A DNA stretch of 64,000 bases from Microdochium bolleyi (taxonomy: Eukaryota > Ascomycota > Sordariomycetes > Xylariales > Microdochiaceae): NCBI GenBank assembly GCA_001566295.1, contig KQ964246.1, positions 1,798,001-1,862,000 of the forward strand. The letters run 5' to 3'. The notes beneath the pieces were generated by a model, which was given only the letters and a program-made list of their open reading frames with translations, did not search any database and had not been told where the DNA came from. A program made the translations under genes and the position numbers. Below are positions 11,820 to 23,600 of this stretch, one piece after another; positions within the stretch are counted from its first letter, which is position 1; each line of letters starts with the position of its first letter.

Positions 11820-14066
11820 ATGTCGCTTCCCAAGCCCGAGGTCGCCCTCAAGGGCGACTGCAGTGTCATACATGATGGCACTCTCTACTCATACTCGTCT
11901 GCGGCGTTTCAGTCTCTGCAATTAAAGGAAGGTGCCAAGTGGAAGAAACTCCCCGGAGGCGTCAGCGTCGAGGGCGGCGTCTGTGTAGGCTCGGCACCCG
12001 CCGATGCCGCGCGGGCAGGCTTCTTCGTCGTTGGTGGCAAAGCTGGCAAGGAGGACTACACTGGTCTTCAGAAGTTCACCTACGCCTCGAACACATGGGA
12101 GACCCTGACGCCGAATGCCGACGTCCCCAGCTTCGAGAACCACGTCACAAAAAACCGGAGGTGGCACAGCGCGACTTATATGGCTGCTAGCGGAAAGATA
12201 CTCATCTTTGCTGGGTCCGACGACGGCGTCCAGTTCCCATCGGCCTCGACGTTCTCCGTCGACACGACTGCCCCGTACAAGGCAATGGCCTACGACACCA
12301 AGGTTGCGCCGCCAGCCGTGGCACCACTGCTACTGCCATGGTCAGACACGCAAGCAGTCATGGTCGGCGGCGGCGCCGGCAACAACAAGATTGTTCTTTT
12401 CGACTTCACGGCCGGCTGGGTATCGACCGGGGCGAGCCTTGCGGCGCCGCTGCAAGACAGCACAGTGCTGAAGGCGGCCCTCATGCGTGGCGAGGATAAG
12501 AGTGTCCACCTCTACACCTTTGATGCGACTACATCGCCGACCACTGTGCGTCGCATCATGCTTTGGAACGAAGCCGGAGCCCCGATAGAAAATGCTGTTC
12601 CAGTGGCGGTTACCGGAGGTGCCGCCGCGAATGCCAGGAGGCAGTTGACGGCAAGCGCCTGGCCGAAGTACAATGCCACTCTGGCTCCAACCACCAAGAG
12701 AGCGGACTACTCTTTCGCATCCAGCAAGGATGGCATGATGGTCCTATCAGGCGGCAGCGACAATGATGTGCTATCCATTTTCGACGGCAAGCGGAATGCG
12801 TGGATGAACGCTACAAATTTCCTCGTCGGCGACCAGTTCGTCATCAACTCTACTCCAACGTTGAGTGCCACGTCGTTCACGGCATCCGCAACAGGTACAT
12901 CGGCAACAGATTCGGCTACCGGTACAAGTAGCCCGTCCTCAGCGCCGTCCACGCTCAGCAGTGCCAGTCCTTCGCCCACCGCGGCCGCAGCAGCGGTTAG
13001 CACTGGCATCGCCACTACAACAATTCTCGGCATAGTTCTCGGTGTCGTGTTCGGCCTGGCTGTGCTTCTCTTCCTCCTGCTGTTGTGTATCAAACGCGCA
13101 CGAGCACGGCGAACCCACGCCGAAGCTGGCCATGCGCGACGCGCCAGTGGCTACCCAGTGGAAAAGGACTACTCCCAATACAACATGGGCAAAGCCAGCG
13201 GTCCGTTCGTGCGTGGTCACCAGCAGCATGGCTCTGCCGCCTCCTTCTCATCTATGGCCATTCTCATGGGCAAGGTACAGCAGCCAGCCATACAGCGCAA
13301 GCCCAGCAACGACTCCAGACGTAGTTCCGTCAGCAGTATATTCAACAAGCAGTTCAAGGCCACCATTGGCAAGCCGCAACTGCAACCCAGCCCACAGATC
13401 GGTTACGATGATAAGGAAACCGCTCCAGACATGCCAGCCGCCAGGCCGAGGCCGCGGGACCAGCGAGCCGTTGCCAATGATGATGGCATGAGAAGGAGCT
13501 CTGGTTGGAATCGCTACTGGTCAGGCGGCAGCACTCTGAACGTGCTTGGCTTCGGTGGCAGTAATAGTAAGCGTCAAACGGTGACTTCGGACGGCTCCCA
13601 TTATTCGGATATGAACAGGATGACCCAAGATTCGGCCACGGTTCCGCCGCTCAAGGTTGACGGCGGACCATCGTTTTACAGCGTCAACACTGGCAGCCCG
13701 ACGGTGTCACAGTACAACCCGCAGATCCGTGAGCACTCGGGAAAGATCGAAGACCGGCCAGTGTCGGCAGTGTCGGCACTTTCTTCCACGGGTTACTCGA
13801 GCGGCATACCTGCGAGTATTCGCGAATCCTGGGATGCGACAAATCCCAAGTCGTGGACACAGACAGACCGCGGCGCCAGCAGCATGTACAGCCAGTACAC
13901 CGTTCCCATGCAGGGCAATTTCCAGCATACCGACGTGCCGCCCGTACCACAGTCGACAGCTAGCCGCCCACCGAATGGCCTGTCCCAACAGCCTCAATTG
14001 TCGGTGGCCGCGACTTCGTCAGATATGAGCTGGCTGAACCTGGGCAACCAGAGCCGAAACATCTGA
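11820..14066 (+). CDS. Membrane-anchored kelch/galactose-oxidase-like propeller protein
   Basis: Intronless, 748 aa from ATG 11820 (MSLPKPEVALKGDCSVIHDG). The frame is open further upstream, but this start gives the family N-terminus. Residues 1 to about 360 hold propeller-like blades with GG and W repeats (FFVVGGKAGKEDYTGLQKF, ILIFAGSDDGVQFPSAS, GMMVLSGGSDNDVLSIFDG). A Ser/Thr/Ala-rich stalk follows, then one membrane helix at about 397-421 (ILGIVLGVVFGLAVLLFLLL), a basic stop (CIKRARARR) and a disordered Ser-rich tail of about 325 residues. NAT, NMT and NST sequons lie before the helix. I recall fungal homologues carrying the label 'pre-mRNA splicing factor CLF1', but I see no HAT repeats, so that name does not fit. 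There is no signal peptide. Function unknown; a surface or vacuolar sensor is a guess. Confidence 0.8.
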   Translation: MSLPKPEVALKGDCSVIHDGTLYSYSSAAFQSLQLKEGAKWKKLPGGVSVEGGVCVGSAPADAARAGFFVVGGKAGKEDYTGLQKFTYASNTWETLTPNADVPSFENHVTKNRRWHSATYMAASGKILIFAGSDDGVQFPSASTFSVDTTAPYKAMAYDTKVAPPAVAPLLLPWSDTQAVMVGGGAGNNKIVLFDFTAGWVSTGASLAAPLQDSTVLKAALMRGEDKSVHLYTFDATTSPTTVRRIMLWNEAGAPIENAVPVAVTGGAAANARRQLTASAWPKYNATLAPTTKRADYSFASSKDGMMVLSGGSDNDVLSIFDGKRNAWMNATNFLVGDQFVINSTPTLSATSFTASATGTSATDSATGTSSPSSAPSTLSSASPSPTAAAAAVSTGIATTTILGIVLGVVFGLAVLLFLLLLCIKRARARRTHAEAGHARRASGYPVEKDYSQYNMGKASGPFVRGHQQHGSAASFSSMAILMGKVQQPAIQRKPSNDSRRSSVSSIFNKQFKATIGKPQLQPSPQIGYDDKETAPDMPAARPRPRDQRAVANDDGMRRSSGWNRYWSGGSTLNVLGFGGSNSKRQTVTSDGSHYSDMNRMTQDSATVPPLKVDGGPSFYSVNTGSPTVSQYNPQIREHSGKIEDRPVSAVSALSSTGYSSGIPASIRESWDATNPKSWTQTDRGASSMYSQYTVPMQGNFQHTDVPPVPQSTASRPPNGLSQQPQLSVAATSSDMSWLNLGNQSRNI

Positions 14067-15258
14067 GGCATACCTGAGCCAATCCCACGGAGACTTTCAA
14101 CCAGTCCATTCCAAAGCGCTGCGTCCTCTCTATTCGCCATCTTATTTCGATCTTTCTTCATATCCATCGCTGATACCCATTCCCGCCAACATTTCAAGCC
14201 ATTTGTTCGCGCCCACGCATCGAGGAGGCGCAAGTCGACCGCTTCGTAATTTCTGACCACACCGGATGTCCGGTATTTCCTTTTAACTTTGAGTATTAAT
14301 TCTTGTACATTGCTAGATCCGCAGTGATGCGGCCTGTCGTTCATAAGCCCTTGTTGAGGTGTCACGGCGTTCTTGTGTTTTACTTTTGGGCTGCCTCACG
14401 TATGCCGCAGCGCTCACTTGTGCGATGCCAAGCGCTTCCGTCAGGATCGTCGTCATGGTTGTCTATTTCAAGTCCGGGGGTAAAAAAGCGAGGAGAGGGT
14501 GGGAATAGTCTTATTGCGCTGGCTGTAATCTGGTACGATTAATTCGCCGCTTCTGTTGACGAGATGCAGAAGTCAGACCATGAAAGAAGATCAAAGGACG
14601 AGCCCTAAAAATTAGTTTTGTCAAGTCGAGGCCGGTTCAAGCAAGTATTCCCGTGTTACTTCCCATGCTTTTCAAAGTGTTTGCGTACTCGATGACCCTC
14701 GAGCACAAAGATCGTGTGACATACAGGAAGTGTCGAATCGCAGGCCCGCAGACAAACCATCGCCAATCGTGATCCCGCGTTTATCGAGAACACCATGCTC
14801 AGCTTGAGATAGAAGAGTGTTTAACAAGCAACAGACATGCCCGCCGATATCGCTCCTTAGAACCATTGCACGACCAGCACCCGGAACAGACAATGTGGAT
14901 GAAAAGGCCCACGCACAGAACTTGCTTGCTTGCACCTTTGGAGATCCCGCGAGAACGTCATGTCGTCCAAGTCCATGTTTGTCATTCACTATTAGTCAAT
15001 CGGGAGGACGCGCAAAAGAAGAGGAAGAGGAACGATGAAAATAGAAACCTCATCCTGCTTCTCCATCAGCAAGGGACCCTGGACCTCCCAATCCGGTTTG
15101 AGTAGATATACAAAAGAGAAAAAATGTCCACACACGCCTTTGTACAAGAAAGTAGAGGCAAAGAGAGACTTCAACCTGCGCGCGCGTGTGTGCGCATGCG
15201 AGCCGCATAGCAAAAGTGAACGAGAAGAACGATAAAGCCGAGGAGAAAGAGAGAGAAA
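14067..15258. other. Convergent 3' regions of the kelch gene and src1
   Basis: About 1.2 kb between the stop codons of two converging genes. No conserved frame or RNA gene seen; presumably both 3' UTRs. Confidence 0.6.
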
Positions 15259-17658
15259 TCAGTAGATCGGCCTCGACCCGGAGCCCCTTCCTTCCTCCCA
15301 CTTCCTGTGTATGAGTGACCGGTCCCCAGCGGCCTCCGGCGTTCCCTGCTCCATCTTGATATTACCACCGCCGCCACCGCCGCCGACGCCACCTACATCG
15401 GACCCGGCGTTGGACACGGCGCCGTACGAGAACCGCTGGCTCTTCCGCCTGCGGGCGACCGCGTGCCCGTCCGTGCCGGCCACGGGTCCGATCCACTCCC
15501 ACGCGCGGCCGACCTCGCCGTTGCGGCCCTCGCGCTGCCCCGTGCGGACGTTGCTGTTCTGCTCGACCCACTTGATGACGCGCTGCCAGAGGCGCTCGCG
15601 CTTCGCCAGCGAGTGGATCGAGCGCAGCACGTCATCGCGCAGGTTTGGCAGGAATAGCCAGGGGTCGTCTTCCGCGTCCTCGCCGCCCAGGTCCCCATCG
15701 TACTCGAGGACGGCCTGCTTCTGCGCGGCCAGCCGGTCCAGCACGACATCCACAAGGTGTGGCACCTGCGCGTTGGCCGCGCGCTCGCTGAGGAAGCGGG
15801 CCCGCGCGTAAGCGACCGTGAGCAGCAGCGCGATCACAGCGCTAATCTTGAGACGATGTCTTGCCAGGCCGAGTCGGATCGATCGTCGGACCGCGCATGT
15901 GAGCGGAACGCGAGCGAGAGAGGTGGATGATAGTCGGGTTGTAGCAGCGCCGGGATCTCGGGTTCTATGTCGGCCGCGGGAGGTCTGGTTAGTTTCGCAA
16001 AGGAAGATTGTGTCAGACGTTTGTGCCAGTTTAACGTGTGAATGTAACGGTTGGGATGCAGAAGGAGGAGGAGGGTATTGGGGGTAGGTTCAACGATTGG
16101 ATAGGGGACAAACTCACTCTTGCTTTTCTACCACGACTTCCTCCCGCGTGGTGATCTCGCCTAAGGCAGACGCCCAGAGATCTTCGAACTCCTGGTTGCT
16201 CATCTTCTTGCTGCGTTTCTCGTTGATGATGCCCTTGAGCACCTGCTCCTCTATCGCAGGTGTCTCGACCTTGATGCCTTCCTCGGTCACGAGCTCGCCG
16301 CACTCGAACTTTGCGTTCCTCTCGCGCAGCTCCTCAACAGCCTTGTCGGCCACTGTTTGCACGCGTCTGACCTTCTCGCCATCAGGCTCGCACGTCGGCG
16401 GCAGGGGGATGATGCCACCGAGTGAGAAAGGATGAGGCTTGAGGATATAGTCCTGTTCGCACCGGACAGAGTAGTCTGCATAACAATAGGCGTGCGCAGG
16501 GCAGGGCTCACACTGAGGCTCGACTTTGTCAATGAGAGAGTCTGGGACGTTGATGACCGGGGGCAGGACTGCGTGCGCCCACTCCGGGACGTCGATCTCG
16601 CTCGGTATCGAGCTCACAGTTTGGCCAGCACCGCAGTATCCCACAGCAATTTTCTCTTGCCTGAACCACCCAGCGTACGCGGCCAGAACTGTGACAAGTA
16701 CAACTGAGATAGGAGTGCCCCAGCCAGGTCCAGAAGGCTTCGCCGACCGGCGACGGACCGGAGCGACCGCTCTATCGCCGTTGAGGGCTTCCTCCGCGGC
16801 AAGTTCCAGCTGCTCCTCGGGTGTGAACTCCTCCCCAGGCTCCAAGTAGCTGAGATCCTGGTGTGCATAAAGGTCTTGCTCTGCGTAGTCTGGCTCCGGC
16901 GTGTCGTATCGTTGTGCCACTGGCGGGGGAGTGCGCGCCAGTTTGGCCGAAGACACACGTGGCGCACGTCGCGCAGAGGCACCACTGACGACCCTCGGGG
17001 TTTCAGCGCTGGGTGTCTTCCTGCGCACAATGGGCGCAGCCTTCTCGGCTGATGGTGGGGAGCTCGCGCTCTGGAACGGGTTGTCCCGGGAGAACGCCCC
17101 GGATTCACGCCGGAAGAAGCCCTCGTCTGTCTCCTCGGACTTTATCTGAGGCGGCGCGCCACTTGCTGGTCGCACTCTCCGGGAAGCTGTGGCATAGTCG
17201 GGTTCAGGGGTTGGCTCGGTCTCCTCGAGTTGGGGCTGTCGGCTTGTCTGCCGAGAGCGACGAGCCTTGGTTGGGCTGAGGGGCGGCGGCTGCTCTTCGT
17301 ACTCGGACTCCTCGGACTTGACCCTTGAGACTGTCTTCCGTGGCGATCTAGACCGGCGCACGGTAGATGCGCGCGACGGCGGAGGCAGGTCGTCGTGCTC
17401 ATCAAATGGGTTGACGCTCTGCGAGCCCTCGGCGTCGACGATGCCCTTGCTGGACCGCTTGGCGCGCGCGCGCTCCGCGAGGATCTTTTTGGACTTGGGC
17501 ACGACCTGATCGTTGAAGATGTCGATGAGCTGGCCCTTTTTGGCGCTGGACGAGTATGGGATGTTGTGTGCCACAAGGATTGAGCGGAGGCGTGGTATCG
17601 TCAGGCTCTTTGGGTCAAAACCCGGCTGCAGGTACTCGGCCGACTCCGTGTCCGACAT
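15259..17658 (-). CDS. src1: Inner nuclear membrane protein Src1/Heh1 (Man1 family)
   Basis: LEM-like (HeH) protein of the inner nuclear membrane that tethers chromatin and takes part in nuclear pore surveillance. Exons are 17658-16118 and 15964-15259, giving 748 aa. The start is MSDTESAEYLQPGFD. The HeH helix-extension-helix lies at about 14-55 (LTIPRLRSILVAHNIPYSSS), followed by a long basic/Ser-rich linker. TM1 is near 313-331 (PISVVLVTVLAAYAGWF), then a Cys-containing lumenal segment (CEPCPAHAYCYADYSVRC). TM2 is near 553-569 (AVIALLLTVAYARARFL). A nucleoplasmic MSC/winged-helix domain follows (NLRDDVLRSIHSLAKRERLW, WEWIGPVAG). The 153-nt intron (GTGAGT, CTAAC, TAG) lies between TM1 and TM2, and its donor region contains an immediate in-frame TGA. 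Family assignment is firm. Confidence 0.9.
15965..16117 (-). promoter_or_regulatory. src1 intron between the two membrane helices, with competing splice outcomes
   Basis: The donor GTGAGT begins at 16117 in codon phase 2. The acceptor TAG ends at 15965, about 22 nt after a CTAAC branch site. If the intron is retained, translation stops at once (GAA AAG CAA GAG TGA). A second AG lies 20 nt upstream of the chosen acceptor; using it would shift frame and end after about 50 codons without TM2. Confidence 0.6.
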
Positions 17659-18535
17659 CGCTGCGTTCGCGGGTTGTGAGTGTTGGACGAAGCAGCCTTG
17701 GTGAGTCGTAAGGCTAGGAGCGCGGTTGCTCAGCGTCGTCGACAGAATGCGACAAGGTGGGGATGGCCACGAGGCTGCTCGTGCATACAGAGGCCAGACG
17801 AGTTTGTGATGGAGGCTCAATCCAGCGAAACGCGCTGTTGGGCGGGCAGGAATCGATGTGCGACGGGAGAGCGGAGAGGAGTAAGCACGTTCCTTGCGCT
17901 GGCGCGGCCGTGTCCTGCTTGCGGAATCGTGTGCAAGGATGGCTACACTTGACTATCTGGCTTTTTCGGTCTCTCGGCTGTGTTGTTGTTGATGGCAGGA
18001 AAGTGGGTGATGTAACCAGGCTGTCTCCACCTTGGTTGTCGTTGTGGCAACAACGCCGTTACAGCCCTGGAGGGTCCTCAGACACTTCCCAAACTTGGCG
18101 CGCTCACTCAAGCTCCTGACGTACTTATTTATGCCGGACCAGGGTCCACCAACGTGGCAGTATCGCAGGCCATATGCAAAGTGAGTGTAGAGGTGCGCAC
18201 TTTTGAGCTGGCCAGTACATCGTTTCTTGGAATTAGCATCGACAAAGCAAATGCTTCCAAGAACGATAAATCACATGCAGCAGACGGGTTCGGACTTGAG
18301 ATTGTGTTACGACAGGCATCAGCGCCAGCCAGTGGCCTCAATGCTCAAATATTCTTTGTTCATCTTCTCGTATACAAGAGTTACTTGATCCGTCACCTCT
18401 TCCGAGTATTTTCATTACATTATCCCGATTTGATTAGATCTCCCAAACTCCGTCTTGCGGCAGGTTACGCGTTGAGCCGTGCCTATGCATGCTATTCATC
18501 AAGACTCGTGGTCGTGTTGAATGATCGTGTCCTCT
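17659..18535. other. Intergenic region between src1 start and the bHLH gene end
   Basis: Contains the src1 promoter and the 3' UTR of the bHLH gene, both transcribed leftwards. The 18154-18591 plus-strand frame has no recognisable content. Confidence 0.55.
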
Positions 18536-20679
18536 CTATACAGCCATCTTTTCCTCGAGCTTCTTTTCCGCTTCCTCTGCGCGCTTGTTAGCCTCGGCAA
18601 CTTCTTGCTGCAGCTGCTTTATGTAGATGATCGCCAGTTCGACTGTGCTGGCTTTGCTATTCGGCGTGTTCGCATTTACGCCAGGGTTCGCAGTTTTGCC
18701 ATCCTTCTTGTCACCACCACTGCTATTATCATCGGCCTCAGTACCTTCCTTGACCGAGTTTGGCAGCAATGTAGCAATCTCCTGCAAAGCCGAGTTTATG
18801 CGGTTGCGCCGGCCTTGCTCCGCGATCTTGTGAGAGGTGCGTTTTGATGTGAGGTTTGTTGACAGCTCGCTCGGGTATGTAATCCCGGGAACTTTATTGC
18901 CTTCCAGAATGTTCTGATAATTCGACTTGGAAGCCAGCAGCAGCGAAGCTGTGTCCTCAGCTGACATACCCGGAGTTCCAGGCAGTAACGGCTTGATGTT
19001 GGGAGATATCCTGGGTAGGAGAGCTGGTGATACCTGGACCGAGCCGGACCGCCCCTTCTTGCTTCCTCTCGGTGCCATAAGTGGAGTCTTGCGTAGGTAT
19101 GGCGTGGGTGCCTTAGGCGTAAGCATTGGACTTTCGCTCGAGACAGCCGATTGCGGTTGTCTCTGTATGACTGGTGAAGGCATAGTCTGGAAAGGCGCCT
19201 TCGCGCTCTCAGTACTCGGGTTTACGACGCTCGCCTGCTGTGTGATCAAAGGTGTAAGCTCGGGGCGCGGCGTGGCGATAGGCTCCGGTAGCTCAAAGCT
19301 CTCGATGTGATCTGAAGCAATCTGTTCTGGGCCGCTGGAATCTGCCGGCTTGCTTTGAGGCGATATTCTGAACAGTGAAGCGGGTGTCGCGGGCGAAGGC
19401 TTGCCGCGCAGGTTGGCAGCAGCCGGAGGTAGCGGTGCGCCTTGTGAGCTATTTTGTGCTTGCATGTAGGGAGATTGACGTGCTGAGCGAGGTTGAGGGA
19501 CCGGCGGAGGTGGCATTTCAGAAAGAGCCTCGGGAGAGACTGAAGCGTTCTCCGAACCCTCTGTTGAGGCCGTAGACGGAGCGGCCAGCTTGTTCTGCTG
19601 CTCTTCAGTACGCTCCGCCGTGCACTCCGCAAGCTCAGTTAGAATTTGTGCCTTCATGTTTGGTGTGGAGAGGGTCTTCCTCCGTTGAGGTTTCGCAAGA
19701 GGCGACTGCCGAACGTTCGCTTTTCGTGCCTTTGTCACGTTGTTCTTGCGGACTTTCTTTGACAGGTCGACAGATGAGGTGAGCGCCGAAGGCGAACCTT
19801 TGTCGAGGTCTACTGGGGAAGCTGTGGATCTGCTAGCATGTCTGACATCGTAGCCAACGAGAGGGTCGGTCTGTGCATGAAGCGCTGGAGATGTCAAAGG
19901 GCTGAAGTATGCGCCTGGCACGGTGAAACCGGTATCGACCGCGAAATGGGCGTCCAGAGGTGTCACAGCGGGAGACACCAATGGGGTGAAGGCCATCTAG
20001 ATATCGTCAGTTGGCTTGTCATATGCGACTAAGATGAGTAACCTACATCTTGCTCCTTTGGGTTGTATGTGTAGGGTTCGAACATGCCAGAGCCTGGGTC
20101 TTGCTGAGAATAGTAGTGATTTGATGGATGCATTTCCAGGCTCTGCGGTGTGGGAGGGACCACATGATGTTGTTGTTGCTGGTGCCGCATTTGCTGCTGC
20201 TGATTTTGCTGCTGCTGCTGCTGTTGTTGTTGTTGCTGTTGCTGTTGGGCAAAGTAGGCAGCCTGCTGCTCCTGGAAAAGCCTCTGCCTTTCTTCGAGCT
20301 GTCTCTGTTGCTGTTGTAGCTTCTGATGTTGGAGGAAGTTGATTTGAGCATCCAGGTCCGAGATAGCATCCCCTGGGGCACGCTGGGTGGGCATGATATG
20401 CGCGGCAAGGGAAGGGTGCGTAGTCGCGGATGTCATGGGCGCCATCGTCGTTGGCATAGCCATGTGTGCAGAGGCCACGAGGGACGCCGCATCTGTACCG
20501 CTCATGGGTGTGTCAATGCTCTCGCGGTTCTGTAGACCGCTGGAACTGCCTGCACCATAGTCCTGGAAGTCGAAAGTAATTGCATCGCCCATGCTCGAAA
20601 TGTTGGACATGTCGAGAAACTGGAAATCATCTTCGGCAGTGACAGGCGCCTGCGCATCCCACCCCCCCGATTCCATCAT
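18536..20679 (-). CDS. nuc-1: bHLH transcription factor, NUC-1/PalcA/Pho4 type
   Basis: Likely activator of phosphate-starvation genes. Exons are 20679-20047 and 19996-18536, joined over a 50-nt intron (GTAGGT, CTGAC, TAG) in phase 0, giving 697 aa. Exon 1 starts MMESGGWDAQ and encodes a Gln-rich region with 14 consecutive Q (20206-20247) and further short Q runs. Exon 2 opens with the family block MAFTPLVSPAVTPLDAHFAV. A long Pro/Ser-rich region follows, then the C-terminal bHLH at about 593-690: basic region and helix 1 KRTSHKIAEQGRRNRINSAL, an expanded acidic/Gly loop of about 35 residues, and helix 2 NSKASTVELAIIYIKQLQQ. The His-Glu-Arg contacts for CACGTG-type sites are visible. The target pathway is inferred from the family; no other phosphate gene is nearby. 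Confidence 0.88.
20206..20247 (-). repeat. CAG/CAA tract encoding 14 Gln in the bHLH protein
   Basis: Mixed CAA and CAG codons on the minus strand form a 42-nt polyglutamine tract; shorter Q runs flank it. Confidence 0.9.
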
Positions 20680-23600
20680 GATGAGCGGAACGAACGACTA
20701 TGCTGTGAATGACGATGTCGAGCGTGGTGGCCTCGTGCGACCATGGATTGACTTTTGCCCCGGGCGCGCGCAAGAAGTTGGCGAAGCGGGGCTCAAATGG
20801 TCTCGCGAGCGTGGTGGGCGGGCGACGAGGATGCGACAAAGAGAGGGCCCAACGTTGGCAGTGGGATGGTGCCGCGCGATGTAGCGAGCGGCCGGAGAGG
20901 ACGAACGACGGTGCTCCGGGTGGAGGATGGTGAGAAGGAGAGAAGGAGCGACAGCGAGGGCAGAAGACGCCGTCGCAGGCCCGCAGGCGAGAGGCGGGCA
21001 GGGGGAGTCGTCGAGTTAATGTCCCCGTGGGACTGGACTCGGTGGTCCTACGAGGCCGTGGGGTGCGGTGCTCGACAAAGTGGTGCTGGGCCCGACAAGC
21101 TAATGCTGGATTCTGCTGAAGCGTCGGCCTTACCCAAGGGGGCTCCCCTACGGTAAGCAGATACTTGATGCGGAGTGTGAGGAGGCTTCAGGATGTTCTG
21201 CATGCGCAGACCGAATTGTAGAGTCATGCCATGCTGCGAGGTCCGGTGCCGTGACATTGAGCACTGAGCATGGTGCCAAGGGCGTTGCGCGAATCGCCGC
21301 AGGCAGAGTGGCTGCGAGACGAGGCCGGAGAGCAACTCGGACAACTTCAGAAGCAGCGGCGCTGGGCGTCGGGGCGGTGGGGGTTGTGAGATCTCCACCA
21401 CGCCAGCCACAGGCAAGGCAGGTGCTGGCGTAGTGTGCACCCCAGCCCTGGCAAGCACGGGTGGGGGTTCCGTGACGACGCTGCAGGAGGAGTCCATACT
21501 CCGTATTGTAATTTCAAGCTTGTTTCGCACCTGCGCATATCTACGCTTACTTACCTTGAGGTACAGATTCACAGCATCATATATCGAGTCCTCAAAGAGC
21601 TCCAAGTCGAGGTCTGTCGAATGCGAAATCTTGTTCCTCCTGGCAACCCACCCTGGGTCTGCTCCCAGACACAACGGCGCCTGTCCAGGACACGACAGAG
21701 CACTGCCCAATGGGCTGCCACTCTCCGACGAGCACGCAAAATGCTCCATATTCAGCATGCATGGATCCCCCAGTCAGCGGCTCGGCTGCCGGGAACCAAG
21801 TCCATTTTCGGGAGTGACCCTGCCTCTCACGGTCCAATCGTACACGGCATTCGGGTTATGCTCGCACCGACGTGCCAGATCGCTGTGCAATCGGCAATGT
21901 CCATGACGCAGCAAAGGACGACTGAAGGGAAACACGCGCAATTCCATCGTGTTGTCCAGTCCGGCTGCCCTTGCATCTCGGGATTTCCAGGCTCATGATG
22001 TGCAGCTGGCCTCGCATGTCTCACTGCTATGTCCGCTCGATCCCCAGCGGCGGCCTTGCAGCCAGCTATCTAGCGTAGGTGTCCAGTCCGGCGTCAGTGA
22101 GTTGTAGTAATTCCTGTTACTGGCATTTTCAAGGTAGCCTTCATACCTAACTCCGTAGGGGTCCAGGACCACAATCTTGTGGAGCCTCACGTTAGCTCTC
22201 AAGCTTGAACCAGATGGCTTGAGGACCGGCGGCTGTTGGCCATTGGGCTGCTGCACAACACTCAACGTTCCCAGCCAGGGCCAGCTCCGGAATTTTTTCT
22301 TGTGTCTGGCCTGCGCTGGGCGCTGCTGCCACCGACCTCAGCGAGGCCAGTCGTCGACTGACACGAGTCATCTACCCGTACTTTGACAACGAGAGAGGCC
22401 AGACTTCCGCTACTGCAGCACCATTTCGTCTCGGTCTGCAGGCTAAGAAAGGACGAATCCAGCACGAGGGCGTGCTGCAATAAGCTGGCACTGTGTTTGT
22501 ACTTTAGTCTCGACATCGGCCCAGATGAGAAAGTATCTATCTGGCGTACTCATCGTATTGAAGAATCTGGGCTCTCTATACTCTCGTGCTAATCGCGGCG
22601 AGCAGGCGTAACACGCCAATAGGAGACAATTGTACACGCAACTCGAGAGAAGGAAGCATGAATGTTGACATTCATACTGAATTCAGCTCTCCGAGGACCA
22701 GAGATTCGAGGGATTTCTGACGTGGCAGGATTGCACCACTGCTCGCTCCAGTTTAAAGTCTCCCGAGAACCGGAGGGACCCCTAGAAATGAGAACGCAGT
22801 AGTTACAGGAGACTCCGAACCAAGTCGCGTGCGTTGGCATCGTCACCCATTTGATGGTGCTGGGAAACTGGGTGAGCAGACAAGCTCGAAGCCATCGTGC
22901 CTTGGTTGTGGAGACCATCGCACAGGTCTGACACCCCCAGGGAAAGCTCGGTCTCACTAATGCATGCTAGAGATGTCACGGGCAGTTCCAGTTGGACGAG
23001 TGCTCGGTAGCCGGGGCAGTGGTTGTGTTGGAAGCTATATATCTTCCTGACAAGACCATATATGGCCCTTGCGAAGGCCTATTAAATGGAAAGCTGAAGC
23101 TCCATAGAACCTCCTCTTGGACAAAACCAGCTTCTGGTTGGAGCGTCTTTGGTGGGTATCGCGCTGCCCAGATCAGCCAGAAGCTTCTTGGAGCTGCAGC
23201 TTGGCGTGCGACAGAGTTCCTGATGCAGGCAAGCCCCCCTGCATCGACAGGTGCATCATGCATGGCAGCTTGGGCATGGGACAGTCATCACATGCTGCAA
23301 CGTTTCTGGGTGTCCTCCGCGCTCCTCTGTTCACACCATCGTGAACCACCAGCAGCCGAGACATGGCACGGCGCCGCTTTCGTTGTCCGAACCGGTCGCG
23401 GCACACGCTAGCAACACCGCTGGAAGGCACCTGCACTAGCGATACAAGAAAGACCTCGCAGAGCAGTACAGAGAACCAGGGTCGGTTAGAGCATTCAACC
23501 GCATCGGACCGAAGAAGAAAAAAGGCTGGCATGACGGAGCGGTCTGTCTGCCGCTTGGTTGTCCCGAGGTTAGGCGCGCCTGGCCACGGCATAACCCGGC

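Noticed and set aside
15311..15811. 166-codon frame antisense to the src1 C-terminal exon
   Set aside because: Shadow of a GC-rich conserved coding exon.
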